A stretch of DNA of 64,000 bases from Oscheius dolichura. Its lineage: Eukaryota > Nematoda > Chromadorea > Rhabditida > Rhabditidae. The stretch is from assembly GCA_932521035.1 (NCBI GenBank), contig OW051493.1, forward strand, positions 1,860,001 through 1,924,000. Direction: 5' to 3'. A model generated the notes under the pieces. That model was not told the origin of the DNA and searched no databases. It was given only the letters and a program-made list of their open reading frames with translations. Positions 32,319 through 43,281 of this stretch are shown here, piece after piece; positions within the stretch are counted from its first letter, which is position 1, and each line of letters opens with the position of its first letter. Made by a program: the position numbers and the translations under genes.

Positions 32319-34150
32319 TTTATTCAGAAAAAAGCGTTGGCTAAAAGCCCGAGAATGTCTCGCCGTGTCGGTTATTCGCTGATCCGTGAAACAACTCAAC
32401 ATTTTCAAAAAGTGGGACTGAATAGCCGAGAGAGGGGAAAGTGAGAGCTATGAATCATTCGTACTGCTGGGAAAAGGGGGGAAAAGAACGACAAGAGGAG
32501 ACTGGTTTTTGTTCGTTTAGCCCCGGTTCGAACAAATAGAATATCTATGAAGGGCTTTGCGGTTTTCTTTATTTGGCAAACAAGGCAATGGATGACGAGA
32601 AGGGGCAGTAAATAACCTACTAGAGCCTAATAGTAAAATGGACATGGGAAATAGCTATTGCAGGGAAAGGAAGGGATGGAAGCAGCTCTAACAAGGGCTA
32701 CGAAAGCACTTCTAATCAATGTAATCTTCAGTTTCGGGAATTTTATAAGCGAAATGGAACATAAACTACCCTTTTCAATAGGAACCTAGGAATTCGCGCG
32801 TTTGAACAGTAATTTCTCGGGTTTACTGGGTTCTACACTTTTCTTTCCAAGTTATTATGATTCGCCATAAAATTTCTACACATGTTGATACCTAAATTAT
32901 TGCATTTCCTTTCATAGATCCCGAGGCATCGCTATTTTGGGCGCCGCTATAGCTTTCCTCAGCTCAGATAGCATTTTCTCTGCCATATTTGGGGCATTTT
33001 CGGAAATTTCAAATTCAACTTGTAGAAAAGTTCATTTCCCTACTTTGCTAACCTTATCCTAAACGTGAACAAATTTAGGAGGTTCTGTACCAAAACGAGG
33101 GAGTAGCTGCCTTTTAACAGTTTTAGACCCTTCTGTTATTCAATTTCCACTTGGAGTACTCTAAAAGGTGCTCTATAAAAAAAAGAGTACAAAATTCTAC
33201 TTGCTGACTTTTAAATCTCGGAAAATGGTCCAGAAACGGCCGGAGAAATACCACTTTCAGTTGAGAAGGTCAAGCGAAAATTGAAAATGTCAAGTAGGAT
33301 CGATCCAACAAAATTTTTGATTTTCCCTAATTTTAAACGCAAAACAATACGCGTATAAAACAAGTATAAAACAAATAGTGGAAGGGAATAAAAGCCTTGG
33401 CGGCTACCTTTAAATTCCCTGCCCCGTGCCCTGCTGAGCCTGCGTCTACCAGATTAATTTATCAGCAAACAGGAGAAAGAGGGAAGGGCGAGCCGTGGTG
33501 GTTTGGTTTCTTTCCCGTTCCCAGAGAGAGAGAGAGGGGGAGTGACGAATTTGTTTGTGTGTATATAAAAATATCTGCCAGGGTCCCTCCCTCGCGCCTA
33601 ATTGAACAAACCAAACAACCGCCCGCCAAAAATGGCTCTACTACTGGCAACAAAATAGAATTCTGAGTCAATTTATGCGGGAGAGGGAAATTTCAAAAAT
33701 GGGGAGCAGAAAACGGAAACCACAGATCGATGAAAGGTGTGGGGGATACGTTTGGAAGTTTGAGAGCATAATAGTGGCGAGCCGAAGGGGGAAAAAGCCA
33801 GCAGGGCACGGGAGGGGGAAAGGAAACGGATGGCCCCTATCGCCCCGTCGCCTAGGAGACAAATGAGGGGCAAAAAAGCACTGCCCTTTGCTTATTTGCT
33901 AGTCTGATTAACGGGAATATTTTAACGAAAATCGACGGGAAAAGGCAAATATAGTCCGTTTCCAACTCGAATAGAAGAAATTCTGTACTCGGGTTTTGGA
34001 AACCCTGCTTTTAGGAAAATTTGACCGTAAAATACTGATTGGTTCCGAATCCTTTATACTGGGACTACTTCCAAATACTCTTGGGCTAAAAGTTTCTTTC
34101 GAATAATAGGGCATGAACCTTTTTCGTTTCCTTTTATTCGTGCCACATTT
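32319..34150. other. intergenic
   Basis: No supported gene in 1.8 kb. A GA-rich simple tract lies near 33525. One R1 unit is at about 34157-34178. ATATAGTCCGTTTCC at about 33948 resembles the end of the palindromic element at 54702, but its other end was not found. Confidence 0.4.
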
Positions 34151-34383
34151 TGTTATGTCGCCCAGGAAGGCCACAGTTAGACAGTTGACGTATGTTGATA
34201 TATGTTCATTTCAATCACAAGATACAACTATATGTTGACGTCTTTTTGTATTTCACTGTCCGGTAAAGATACTCCGCAGAAGTTAAAAGCAGAAGCGATA
34301 CAAACCACAAAAGCGAAAGCGCGAGAAGAGCTCGGAAGGAAGCGTTGAGGTAGAGGGGCCAGTCTTCCATCCTTCTCGTTACG

Positions 34384-35295
34384 ATGACGTTCGACCGTTT
34401 TCCAGAGTTGCCTATAGTGATAAAAAGATCGAAATTATCAAGAAGGTATGCTCCGCAGACTCCCTTTTTCATACAATTCCTCCCATTTCAGTGCTATTCC
34501 CCAGCTGATGTTCGCCTCCATCAAACTTGCCGATACATGGATGAACTTTGTGAAAAGAATTGGAAAATATACATATGCCACAAGAAGGACTCCTTTCGCA
34601 TTCACAATTTTACTACCAATGTACGGTTGATTCTTAAAGGGAGCCTACCGCAGTAAAATCGCGCGCCTCTTGAGCATACTGTAGCGTTACGTAACCATTC
34701 TGTTTCCTCGTTTTTTAGCTATTCTTTTTTTTTCTTGCTCAATATTTTTTCCATTGATTTTATTGAACATCAAACGGCTAGAAAACGAAAAACGCGAGCT
34801 TTTTCTAGGTGACACTAATTTGGCGGGAAAAATCAAGTCACAATAGTCACAAATTTTTTCTACTGCGGTAGGCTCCCTTTAATTCTACAAGAAGTTTTTA
34901 CTCACTAGTCTCTGATCAGCACCCCATTTTCAGTTACAATGCTGAATCCTCTTCACAATCCTGGAAGACTAAAATGAAAAAGAAACGTGGCGGATCCTAT
35001 CATATGAACAGCTGCCGTCCCTCCCACTTCGTTGCCGTTTAAAATTAGTCAAATCCAGGATTTGGTCAGGGTTCTGCTCGACTTCGTGATAGCTGTCAAG
35101 AAAAAACACCGAATACCCGAAACAATTAAGTCGACCGTAAAGAAAGATCCTTTGTGGATGTCCCATTCGCGGTGCAGAAGATACCGTCACTTGATGGAGA
35201 GCGACAGTCTGGAACAGCTTATAGAAAGAGCGGCAATGGATTTACATTTAAAAGGAAAGAAGAGCTCCGGCGGGCGCGTTATTCTATCTTTCTAG
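34384..35295 (+). pseudogene. F-box family 1, copy D (frameshifted)
   Basis: Starts like the intact copies (F-D-R-F-P-E-L-P), but an extra base in the A-rich stretch near 34427 shifts the frame before the first donor (about 34446). Exon 2 (34492-34620) keeps Y-M-D-E-L-C. The third exon region (34934-35295) has stops near 34990 but keeps S-D-S-L-E-Q-L-I-E-R-A. An inverted-repeat element sits in intron 2. All three family landmarks are present, so it is a decayed copy rather than a different gene. Confidence 0.8.
34634..34882. mobile_element. TTAA-flanked MITE (piggyBac-like)
   Basis: Perfect 18-bp inverted ends AGGGAGCCTACCGCAGTA at 34638 and 34861-34878, flanked on both sides by TTAA (34634-34637, 34879-34882). 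TTAA target duplication is the piggyBac signature. The 241-bp interior has no coding capacity. It lies in intron 2 of the F-box pseudogene. Confidence 0.85.
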
Positions 35296-35783
35296 ACGAT
35301 TTTCTTGTTGTAAATAATTATGAATAAACTTGTCTCTATTATCTTATTTAGAAAAAAATTCTGGAAATTATCGGAAAATTTGGAAAACAAGAAAATCCCT
35401 GCTGCTCCTCCAAGCTCCCTGTCCTTACCGTGTACCCCTATTCCTCTTCATTTTCCCGTCAAAATGTTTTACTCTCCTCTCTTCTTCTTCCACCAGTCAT
35501 TTAGTTTATTTTGCCCCATCCTCCTCCTGCTTCCCTCGCGATTCCCCTCTTAATTTTGCCTTTTGGTGAATGGTGGCGGCATTTGGTCGCTCGGCTCAAT
35601 TGCCCCGTGCTCTTTTTAATGGAAATGGCAACCCGTGGAAGGGCAGATAAAAGGTGCTCTCATTATCCTTGATGAGATGCTTATCGGAAGGTTTCAATTG
35701 CCATTAAATTGACCTTTTCCTAGGGAAAACTGGAGTTTTGGAGCCATTTGCTCATTTTCGGCTCATTTGGTTGATTTGCGCCC
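35296..35783. other. intergenic, pyrimidine-rich
   Basis: 3' flank of the F-box pseudogene, with CT-rich stretches at 35400-35550. No gene seen. Confidence 0.4.
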
Positions 35784-35871
35784 GCACCCGTAAAATCTCG
35801 GCAGCTGCGCGCAATGGCACGTTCCAGCGCTTTCATAAAGGGTGGTAGTACTGCCGAGATTTTACGGGTGC
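35784..35871. mobile_element. hairpin element, family A
   Basis: GCACCCGTAAAATCTCGGCA and its perfect reverse complement bound an 88-bp unit. Confidence 0.85.
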
Positions 35872-37060
35872 CCGAAAACGACAAAGTGCTGTTCCTCCAC
35901 CTGTTTTTCGGTCATTTCCTCCCCTCTCCCCCGGCGACGGCGATCCTAATCAAGTCTGGCTTTTATCCCGGAATTGCTCTTCTCTTCCCGTTCCCGAGAC
36001 TACACCGTTCCCCCTCCGGCCTGTAATTTTAATTCTTAAATTCTTCCCCTTCTCCACCACGTCAACTCCTAATTTATTATGCTAACCTCATGTTTTTTGT
36101 CTTCTCTACGGCTCCAGGGCCCATCTAATGCGTTTATTTCTGCTAATCCCATTAGCCTGCCTGCCCCCTGGTGAAGGCCACGTTTTCCTGGAAATGTATG
36201 TAAATATTCACCCACTGGAGATTAAAGCGGAGAGAATACGGTAATTATAATAAGCACCCCATAAGAGCAAGCCGTCTGGAGGCAAAAACAACTAGTTGAC
36301 CGTCGAATTTTAGCCATTACGGGACAGAAGGGACAACAATCCCTCCTTCCCCATCGTCTTCTTCCACACCCGGCCATTTTAAAGAGGTTTATAGCCGTTC
36401 CCAGGCAAATATTCATGTATTTCCGTCTCATTAAGGGGTAAACATCTCGTGCCGCCCATTACAATCATGGTTCTTTTCCTTAGGGAGCTAGGGGGCAAGA
36501 AGCAGGGATTGTGTTCAACCAAATTTCGGTTTAAAAAAAATTCGATTTTTCTCATTTCAGAGCAGGGTCTCGTTGATTTTAGAAACAAAAGAACGCAGCC
36601 AATTGATTATAATTTCTTGAAAAATCTGGCTCTAGATGAGCTGTAGGGTGTCGGAGCCTTGACCAGTGCCGCTAATACACTCCATAGGCCATAAATGAGC
36701 CCTAGAAGACATTTGGTATTTTTATAGTCGTTCTTCCGACAAGTCATTATTGACAGTATTACTCGGCTACAATAAGAAGAAAGGAGACAGACACGGTTCT
36801 CCGCCCACCCTCTCCAAAATGGCCATTCATTCCCCCCGCCAGTTTCATTGCGGTGGGGGCATTCCTGATGAACTCGTCAGTGTTTATAAATACATAAATG
36901 TCAATTAACGGGAGGGAGCTGTAAAATGTTCTATCCTTTCCATTTACGCTTTCCTTTTCTTCCTTTCTAAAATAAGAAGAGGATATTTACCCCAGTAGTT
37001 GGCTAACCTCCGGCCAGCCAGCCAATGTAGCTCCAACCGATCGTGGGACATTTACATCAA
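35872..37060. other. intergenic
   Basis: No supported gene. Frames at 36222-36646 overlap on both strands and lack domains. Confidence 0.4.
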
Positions 37061-37183
37061 TTAGTAGGCTTTGTCCTCCACATCAGCCACACACCCCATG
37101 GCCTCTTCATTAACAAAAAGCCAATTTTTCGGCGGCCTAGGAGCTGGTGGAGCCAAAATTTGTTGTTTTTCCCTTCTCTTATG
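37061..37183 (-). CDS. possible terminal exon, unknown gene
   Basis: A 40-codon open exon with acceptor ATTCATTACAG, reading H-K-R-R-E-K-Q-Q-I-L-A-P-P-A-P-R-P-P-K-N-W, ending in a stop at 37061. It looks like a proline-rich C-terminus. Upstream exons would overlap the synaptotagmin-like gene on the other strand and were not found. Confidence 0.3.
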   Translation of the reverse strand, partial: HKRREKQQILAPPAPRPPKNWLFVNEEAMGCVADVEDKAY

Positions 37184-37204
37184 CTGTAATGAATAAAAGG
37201 GCTT

Positions 37205-37322
37205 CTTTTCTGACTGTGGCCTTCCTAGGCGACACAGCTGTCTAACTGTGGCCTTCCTGGGCGACACAGCTGTCTAACAGTGGCCTTCCTGGGCGACACA
37301 GCTGTCTAACTGTGGCCTTCCA
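37205..37322. repeat. R1 repeat array, reverse orientation
   Basis: About 3.5 tandem copies of a 32-bp unit (TGTGGCCTTCCTAGGCGACA then CAGCTGTCTAAC). This is the longest and most regular R1 array in the window. It lies about 110 bp upstream of the synaptotagmin-like start. Confidence 0.9.
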
Positions 37323-37430
37323 ACGGGAAAAACACCAAAATTGATGCGCTTCCCACGAAAATGCCTCTTGCCTTCCCGAACCCCTTTCCAACCTAGTTTT
37401 CACGTTTACTCCCATTTCCAGGTAATAACC

Positions 37431-39528
37431 ATGGCCGTCGTGGGCCTATTGTTGTTCCTGGCTGTTGCCGGGCTGCTCTTCCTCCTGGTCTGGTTATATT
37501 TTCTCTATTTTGACCAGCCACGCAGTCGTACTGGCTGGTCGAAGCTGCCAGAAGAACATATGGGCATTCTCAACAAGCAAAGTGTTCTCCCAACCTCATT
37601 TAGGTGAATTCTCTTGTATTTTAATGATAAAAAGGTTACAGTAACCCCCAGGCCGATTATATTAAAATGGGTTACGGTATTGTTGACGAGGAGGAGCCAA
37701 TAAAGAAACAATATCTCTTCTCGTTGGATGAAGTTCAGGTTCTTTTAGCCAGAGTTTGGCTAGAAAAGAGATTTCAGAAGCAGTTGAATGTTCCGGTCCA
37801 TGCCAGTCTCGTTCGGCCAGAATCTCCCGTCCCGCCGGCCGGAACCCTAAAAAAAGTCATGAGTACCGACTCCCTGGACAGCAGCACCTCGTCCCTGATG
37901 GATTGTGACCTGGATTATCCTGTCGTCCATCTTATTTTAACCTATCACGAGTGAGTTTTTTTGGAAAAAAAATTAGGAAAAGTCTTGCAAAGGATGGGAG
38001 CAAGGTTGGCCCGCCACCCATATAATCTCGGCAGGTGAACCTTCTTTTCCTGTACAAACTAACGTTTCTGCTTCCGAGATTTTACGGGTGAGGGGGCGTA
38101 TATTTCTAGGGTAAAAATCGTCTCCAAAAGAGCTTTGCAAATCGCTCCGGGACCTGTGAAGCTAAAAGTTAGGGTTACTGCGCTTTTCGGTACTGGCAAA
38201 AGTCCATTTTATCATTTCCAGGCCCAGTCAAATGCTGTCGGTTCAAGTCGAGCGGGTGACGGACCTCTGTTCGGATATGGGCCATGTCTGGCTGCTCTTC
38301 TTCCTGCTCCCCCATCCGAAACCGCTCTGGAGGACGGCGGCCAGAACCACCCCCGCCAGCTCGGTCGACTATAACTGTGTCTATCAGCAATGTGTCCGGA
38401 AGAGTGACCTATCAAAGGTTAGGAAAGAACTGAACGTTTCGGAGATCGAATGATCAGATAGCCCTACTGGTACAGCTCTACACCAGTCGGCAGCAGCAGG
38501 CTGCTATAGGAGGGCAATGCCGGTTGAAATTGAAAGACATCGACATCCTGGAAGGAGATGTTCCCATCCAGTTGGCACTACAACCTCCGTATAGGGAGCA
38601 GGTATAGGGAGAACCCCAAAAAATAAGAATAGTGGTTCAGGAAACGGCTGAGATCCAACTGGGAGAAGTCCTGTTCATGATGAAGTTCAACCGGGACACT
38701 CTGACTGTTGTCGTCTCGAAATTGAGAAATTTGGATCCGGAATACAAAAGTAACTTTTCTAACGTTTTAAAATTAGAAAACAACTATAAATCTTCTGTTT
38801 CCTGCCCGCCTTTTTCTTACTGTAAGCGCGCTCTATGACAATTCTCAATTTTTACCACATTTTACCCATTTTCTCGCCATTTTTCGGACTTTTACCCCTA
38901 CCTGCATCGGTACAATAAGTACAAAAACCAACGCAAGGTCATAAAGGGGGAAAGGAACCAAAAAAAGTAAAAAATGATGAAATACCTTTGTGTAGAAAGT
39001 TGTCTTTAGAGCGCTCTTACCCAACGAATTCAAATGAGTACGGTACATCCTCCTGAATTTTGATGAGACAAGCATGAGCCACAGTTCACACACCATGCTT
39101 TCTATTCAAAAAAAATGTTTTAGCGGTGTTTGTCCGTCTCTACGTTGTCCTCCCGATGGGCAAGGCTATCAAGAAGAAGACCTCCCAGAAGGAAATCCTA
39201 GACGGCTTGGCGGACATCAACGAGACCATGTTCTTCAATGTCTCCAGGAAGAAATTAACTGTATGCCCAGTTTTTTTTAAAGTGAAGTACCGTAACTTTA
39301 GAAAGGTTCCCTCCGGCTGAGTGTGGTATGCGGCGACGAGCTGGCGACCAAAAGTGTTGGTCACATCACGTTGAATGCTAAATGCAGTGGGAAGGTAAGG
39401 GAAAGATTGAGATTTTATAACTTTGTGGGGTTTAGGAACTAGGACATTGGACCAAGGCTTTCTCTGAGGATACAAAGACTATCTCGACAATGAGGTGGCA
39501 CTCGTTGAGACCGCGACGGACTCGTTGA
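37431..39528 (+). CDS. synaptotagmin-like double-C2 membrane protein
   Basis: Eight exons join in phase: 37431-37603, 37642-37950, 38222-38417, 38458-38601, 38641-38749, 39124-39260, 39302-39394, 39436-39528, giving 417 aa. Residues 2-26 are a transmembrane helix. A linker follows, then C2A (about 155-275; L-I-L-T-Y-H-E, L-S-V-Q-V-E-R-V-T-D-L, L-K-L-K-D-I-D-I) and C2B (about 280-417; L-T-V-V-V-S-K-L-R-N-L, V-R-L-Y-V-V-L-P-x-G-K-x-I-K-K-K-T-S). It ends E-L-G-H-W-T-K-A-F then M-R-W-H-S-L, the synaptotagmin C-terminal pattern. The loop aspartates that bind calcium (S-D-P-Y type) are not visible, so calcium-independent membrane or trafficking function is likely. The ATG is 9 nt after a TTTCCAG acceptor. 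Introns carry elements at 38015 and 38818. Confidence 0.85.
38015..38090. mobile_element. hairpin element, family A (intronic)
   Basis: CACCCATATAATCTCGGCAG at the left and CCGAGATTTTACGGGTG at the right. It is within the 37951-38221 intron of the synaptotagmin-like gene and slightly shorter than its relatives. Confidence 0.75.
38818..39021. mobile_element. MITE B type element (intronic)
   Basis: Left end ACTGTAAGCGCGCTCTATGA, right end the imperfect reverse complement (TAGAGCGCTCTTACCC). The core end motif is shared with 19148 and 40792. It fills much of the 38750-39123 intron. Confidence 0.65.
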
Positions 39529-39698
39529 TTTGAAAAAAAATGGATTTTTGGGATAATAAACATATCAAAATGTGGTTTTCCCGAGCGTTATTGACTTTTG
39601 TCATCGTCAGAAATTTCTAAAATTTTGAAAATTGGTAAAAAAATTCGCGAAAATGGGTCAAAAAAGCGGATCTCTGCTATTTGAAGTTCGGCGCGCCC

Positions 39699-39784
39699 GC
39701 ACCCGTAATATCTCGGCAGCTTGGCGCCCTGAAGCTTTCGCGCGGCTAATTACAAGAGATTTCACTGCCGAGATGATACGGGTG
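39699..39784. mobile_element. hairpin element, family A
   Basis: GCACCCGTAATATCTCGGCA and CTGCCGAGATGATACGGGTG bound an 86-bp unit, just 3' of the synaptotagmin-like gene. Confidence 0.8.
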
Positions 39785-41321
39785 AAGGCTCTTCCAACTC
39801 AACACAGCTGTTTTCTACTCTCTGGTCACCTTTTTGTTTTGCCTGAATAATGTTTTGTACCGGAGATAAGATATTATTAATTATGTTAGGCTAGACTCCA
39901 AACCCCAGTTTACATTATATGTAACCCTTTCTTATGAGTTATTTATTTGTTCCTTACGATACGTTCCTGGCCTGACGGGTAACGCTGTCGCGTCATCCTT
40001 TCTTGTTTGAATCAATTCAGTTAACTCGAGTCTCCGTGCTGTTAGCACGTGTTGTGTTTTCCTATTGAGGAATATTCTGTAGTTGTTTTTTCCTGTGTAG
40101 GCACTTGTGTTTAGAATCGTGTTTGGCTCTAGTACAATTTTGTGTGATTGTCTACTGTGAGTAAATAGATAAAGTCTGTGTTTTTACAGATGTGCTGTTC
40201 AATTGTCCTCATTGGACCATCGTCTTGGCTAATTCCTTAAGAAGGAAGCCATCATCACTGCAGTATACCTAGTATAGTTTCTCCCTCCTCCCATACCACT
40301 CCCCCGAGAGGGGTTGGCCCCGTCTCTGGCGTCTTCTTTTGATTTTCTGAGACCAGACGAAGAAGATGAAGAGGCCTTACCTTGCATAAATCACGAGAGT
40401 TCACCCTCGCCAGCCTTTTTAATAAGTAGCCAGCCAGGGTTTTTATTTTCATAGACGGCGGGGCGAGAGCCCTCCCGCATCAGACTTCTCTTTTCCTATG
40501 GGTGTTCAATAATCCTCCCTTCTCAGCCCTTTTTGGGTACATGGGAGAGCATTTCACCGTTATTTTCGCCTATCCCCTCGTTTGTTATCCTCCCTTTTGG
40601 TTAGAGTGCCCACTATTGTCATTTGTCCTGTTTCTCTCGGAGTCAAAGCAGCCAGACCGCCAAGAATAGCTTTTTTTCTCCTGAAGCGACAAATTTCAAG
40701 TTTGGGAACATATTTCTAATTTTCTAATCTACAGTATCATCTAATAAACCTGTTTTTACCGTCTAATAACGCCCTTCGCCCGATCTGCCCCCCAGTAAGC
40801 GTGCTCTATTGAACTGATCCCTTCTGTACCGTGTCAGACTGTTATTTTCATCGCTTTTGAATATTTTTCTTCTGAAATATAATCCTTACAATGTGGGAAT
40901 TACGTTAAAAACAGGAAAAAAAGAAGAAAATAGTCCAAAGATTTGGATAAATTGGTAGAAATAACGGCTTGAATGAAGTGTGGCTACAGGGCGCGTTTAC
41001 AGCTGCTCTAATTACAATTACGGTACCAGACAAGCTGTTTCCTGTCTTCCGCCCTCCCCCGTTACTCATTTTAGCAACCTCCCGGCTTTTCCTGGAGCCA
41101 TCAAATAATTAGCGATGGCTGTCAGGCCATAATCCCCCGCCTTCAACCGGCGCTCTTCTGCTGTCTTCAAATTAGAACCTCTCTCTCCCTCTCCCCTCGT
41201 TTTTTGTTTCTATTACTTGCCTAGCTGCTCTCGACGCTATGTAAATGAAGATGTCGATTTACATTTACATCACTCTCATAACGATTACGTTTGTCTCCCG
41301 TCGTCTATTTTAGGGCAGGAG
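39785..41321. other. intergenic with tRNA-like body and MITE B
   Basis: At about 39967-40014, TGGCCTGACGGG (A-box-like) and GTTTGAATC (B-box-like) lie about 35 nt apart without tRNA folding. A MITE B type element is at 40792-41003. No gene seen. Confidence 0.35.
40792..41003. mobile_element. MITE B type element
   Basis: Left end CAGTAAGCGTGCTCTATTGA, right end CAGGGCGCGTTTACAG (imperfect reverse complement). No coding capacity. Confidence 0.55.
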
Positions 41322-43281
41322 ATGCAGTCACTCAGTCATCTGACCAGCTCGGATAAGGATATTTTGGAGAGGTCGTGGAAGATTGTCTCGAGGTAAGGGA
41401 AATGCCCCTCCAAATATCATCTAAAAACCACAGGTAGACAGCGAAAAAGACACAGTTAAACTGTGAAAATGCCACACTTAGACAGCGAAAAGCCACAGTT
41501 ACGCCCCGCTGTGGCCTGTTACACTGGGCGACTTTTCCGCGCGTCTGCAGCCGTAAAATCTCGGCAGCATGCCCTCTTTTTGTCCAGTGGCCACACTTTT
41601 TTTTATTTATTTTTGTTGCCGAGATTGTACGGGTGCAGCCGCACAAGGAGAAATGCACTAAAAGTTCGTAACCGAAATTAATGCCATTTTCCGCCCTATC
41701 TCTCTTTTGATTTTTAAACTGATAAACAATTTCGGGCTCGTTTGATTGAAATTAGAACATTTTTCATATGTTATTTGCCTACCGAAGACCTAATTAACCT
41801 CCTTAAAAAGTGTAGAAGTTCAATGAGACCCCTGGTCGCCAATAAGGAAGAAATTGCAGCGTCTGTCCCTCCAAATTACGCTCAAAAACCGCTAAGATCT
41901 AATTAAAATTTGACAGAGACATGGAAGCCCTGGCCGTGGATATATTCCAAATGATATTTGAACAGGCGCCGGACGCCAAGCTAATGTTCAGTTTTATGTT
42001 GAAAGATTACCGAGAGGACGAGAAGAAGTCCACAGAATTCTCATTCCACGCCCTGAGATTCATCCAGGTACTGTAACAGTTCAAATTACCAGAGTTCCCG
42101 CCGTTTTAGGTAATTGAAACGACGATGAAACATCTCGACAAGCCGTCCTGCCTCGATCCGGTATTTTTAAATCTCGGGAAGATTCATGCCCGACACGAGG
42201 AACATCTGGGATTCAGGTTAGCCTCGGGGAGATATCCATTTAAATTGTTCAGCTCACATTATTGGAGCGTCTTCAAAGAATGCGTTCTGTTCCATTTTAG
42301 GAAGGTCATGAAATTGGAGAGAAAGTAAGTTCAGGGTAATTTTTTAACCCAGCAGGAGCCAAGGAACCGACTGGAGGGGTTGGGGACCATTTTGAGATGG
42401 AAAATGTGGATTTTTGGATAAACTTGAGGCCTAGAAAGCTCGCAAAAGACGTAAACCGTAAACCTCGAAATTTGCTCTCCGGGACTGAGGCCTAGTTGAA
42501 GCGGAAGTTTGGCCTCAGAAACAGTGCGCTGTGGCTTTTGAACGGCAGCGGCTGGCCATAGTCCATTTTTTGGACAAAAACCTTCATTTAAAATTAATCG
42601 AGCCCGTCTCCCGCCCAAAAAATCACTTGAATTTCTATTCTAACAAGAAAAACTAACTGGGGAAAGCTATTTTCCCCTAGGAATCATGTTCCAAGTCGGA
42701 AATCAGTAGCACCTGAACCGGTAGCTCATTTTTAATGAAATTTTTAGGATTAGATGGCTATTTTTGGGTTAAAAAAGATTTGATAAGGGACTGAAAAGGG
42801 TCAGGGACCTCCTTTTTATCACAATAAGTCCCGATGTCCAAAGGCGGTTCAGGAACAACAAAAAATCGTGCCTATCAACAGCAGAGATTGACTCGGCCAT
42901 TATCCTCTGGCGAGAAGTTCTCCGCTTCATAATCAATCGAATGACCATCGGTTTTATGGAGAACGGAATCCGGAGAAAGGCCAACCGACAGGAGGTACAG
43001 CTGCCAACCAACAACTTAAAAATTAAATGGATTTCTAGGTTCTAAGTGGGAAAGAAGATAATGGACTGTTGTCGCCGCCGGAGGGGAAACAACACGGGGT
43101 TAGCCAGGTAGGGGAGCCGGGGAAAGAAATTGGAATGGTTTTAGATTTCACATGCACTTCGACGGACGGAATTGAGTGTCGTGGTTCCGGATTACTTTAT
43201 GAGAAGACGGTCCGAAGAAATATCCGAAAGTTATCCGGGATAGAAGGGCGAAAAGACCACAATGAAAATATTATAAAATAA
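41322..43281 (+). CDS. globin
   Basis: Six exons join in phase: 41322-41392, 41917-42067, 42110-42216, 42253-42324, 42853-42994, 43039-43281, giving 261 aa. The globin fold covers about residues 8-175: A helix D-I-L-E-R-S-W-K-I-V, F-E-Q-A-P-D-A-K-L-M-F with Phe CD1 at F48, distal His E7 at H68 (S-F-H-A-L-R-F-I), proximal His F8 at H103 (A-R-H-E-E-H-L), G helix Y-W-S-V-F-K-E-C-V, H helix I-I-L-W-R-E-V-L-R-F-I-I. Both haem-contact histidines are present, so haem binding is likely. The last about 85 residues are a polar, Gly-rich extension. Oxygen binding or redox signalling is family inference. The 42853 acceptor was chosen because it restores phase and the G-H spacing. Confidence 0.85.
41430..41515. 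repeat. R1-related repeat in globin intron 1
   Basis: Diverged units of CACAGTTA/TAGACAGCG type (ACAGGTAGACAGCG, CACACTTAGACAGCG), within the 41393-41916 intron. Confidence 0.5.
41547..41636. mobile_element. hairpin element, family A (intronic)
   Basis: GCAGCCGTAAAATCTCGGCA and GCCGAGATTGTACGGGTGC bound a 90-bp unit in globin intron 1. Confidence 0.8.

Noticed and set aside
38110-38160. An in-phase exon after a CTAG acceptor in the synaptotagmin-like gene
   Set aside because: It joins upstream, but no downstream donor matches phase with the C2A exon; skipping it gives a continuous C2A.
42773-42852. Upstream extension of globin exon 5 (open frame before 42853)
   Set aside because: No acceptor in the required phase; the TTCAG at 42852 restores phase and normal G-to-H helix spacing.
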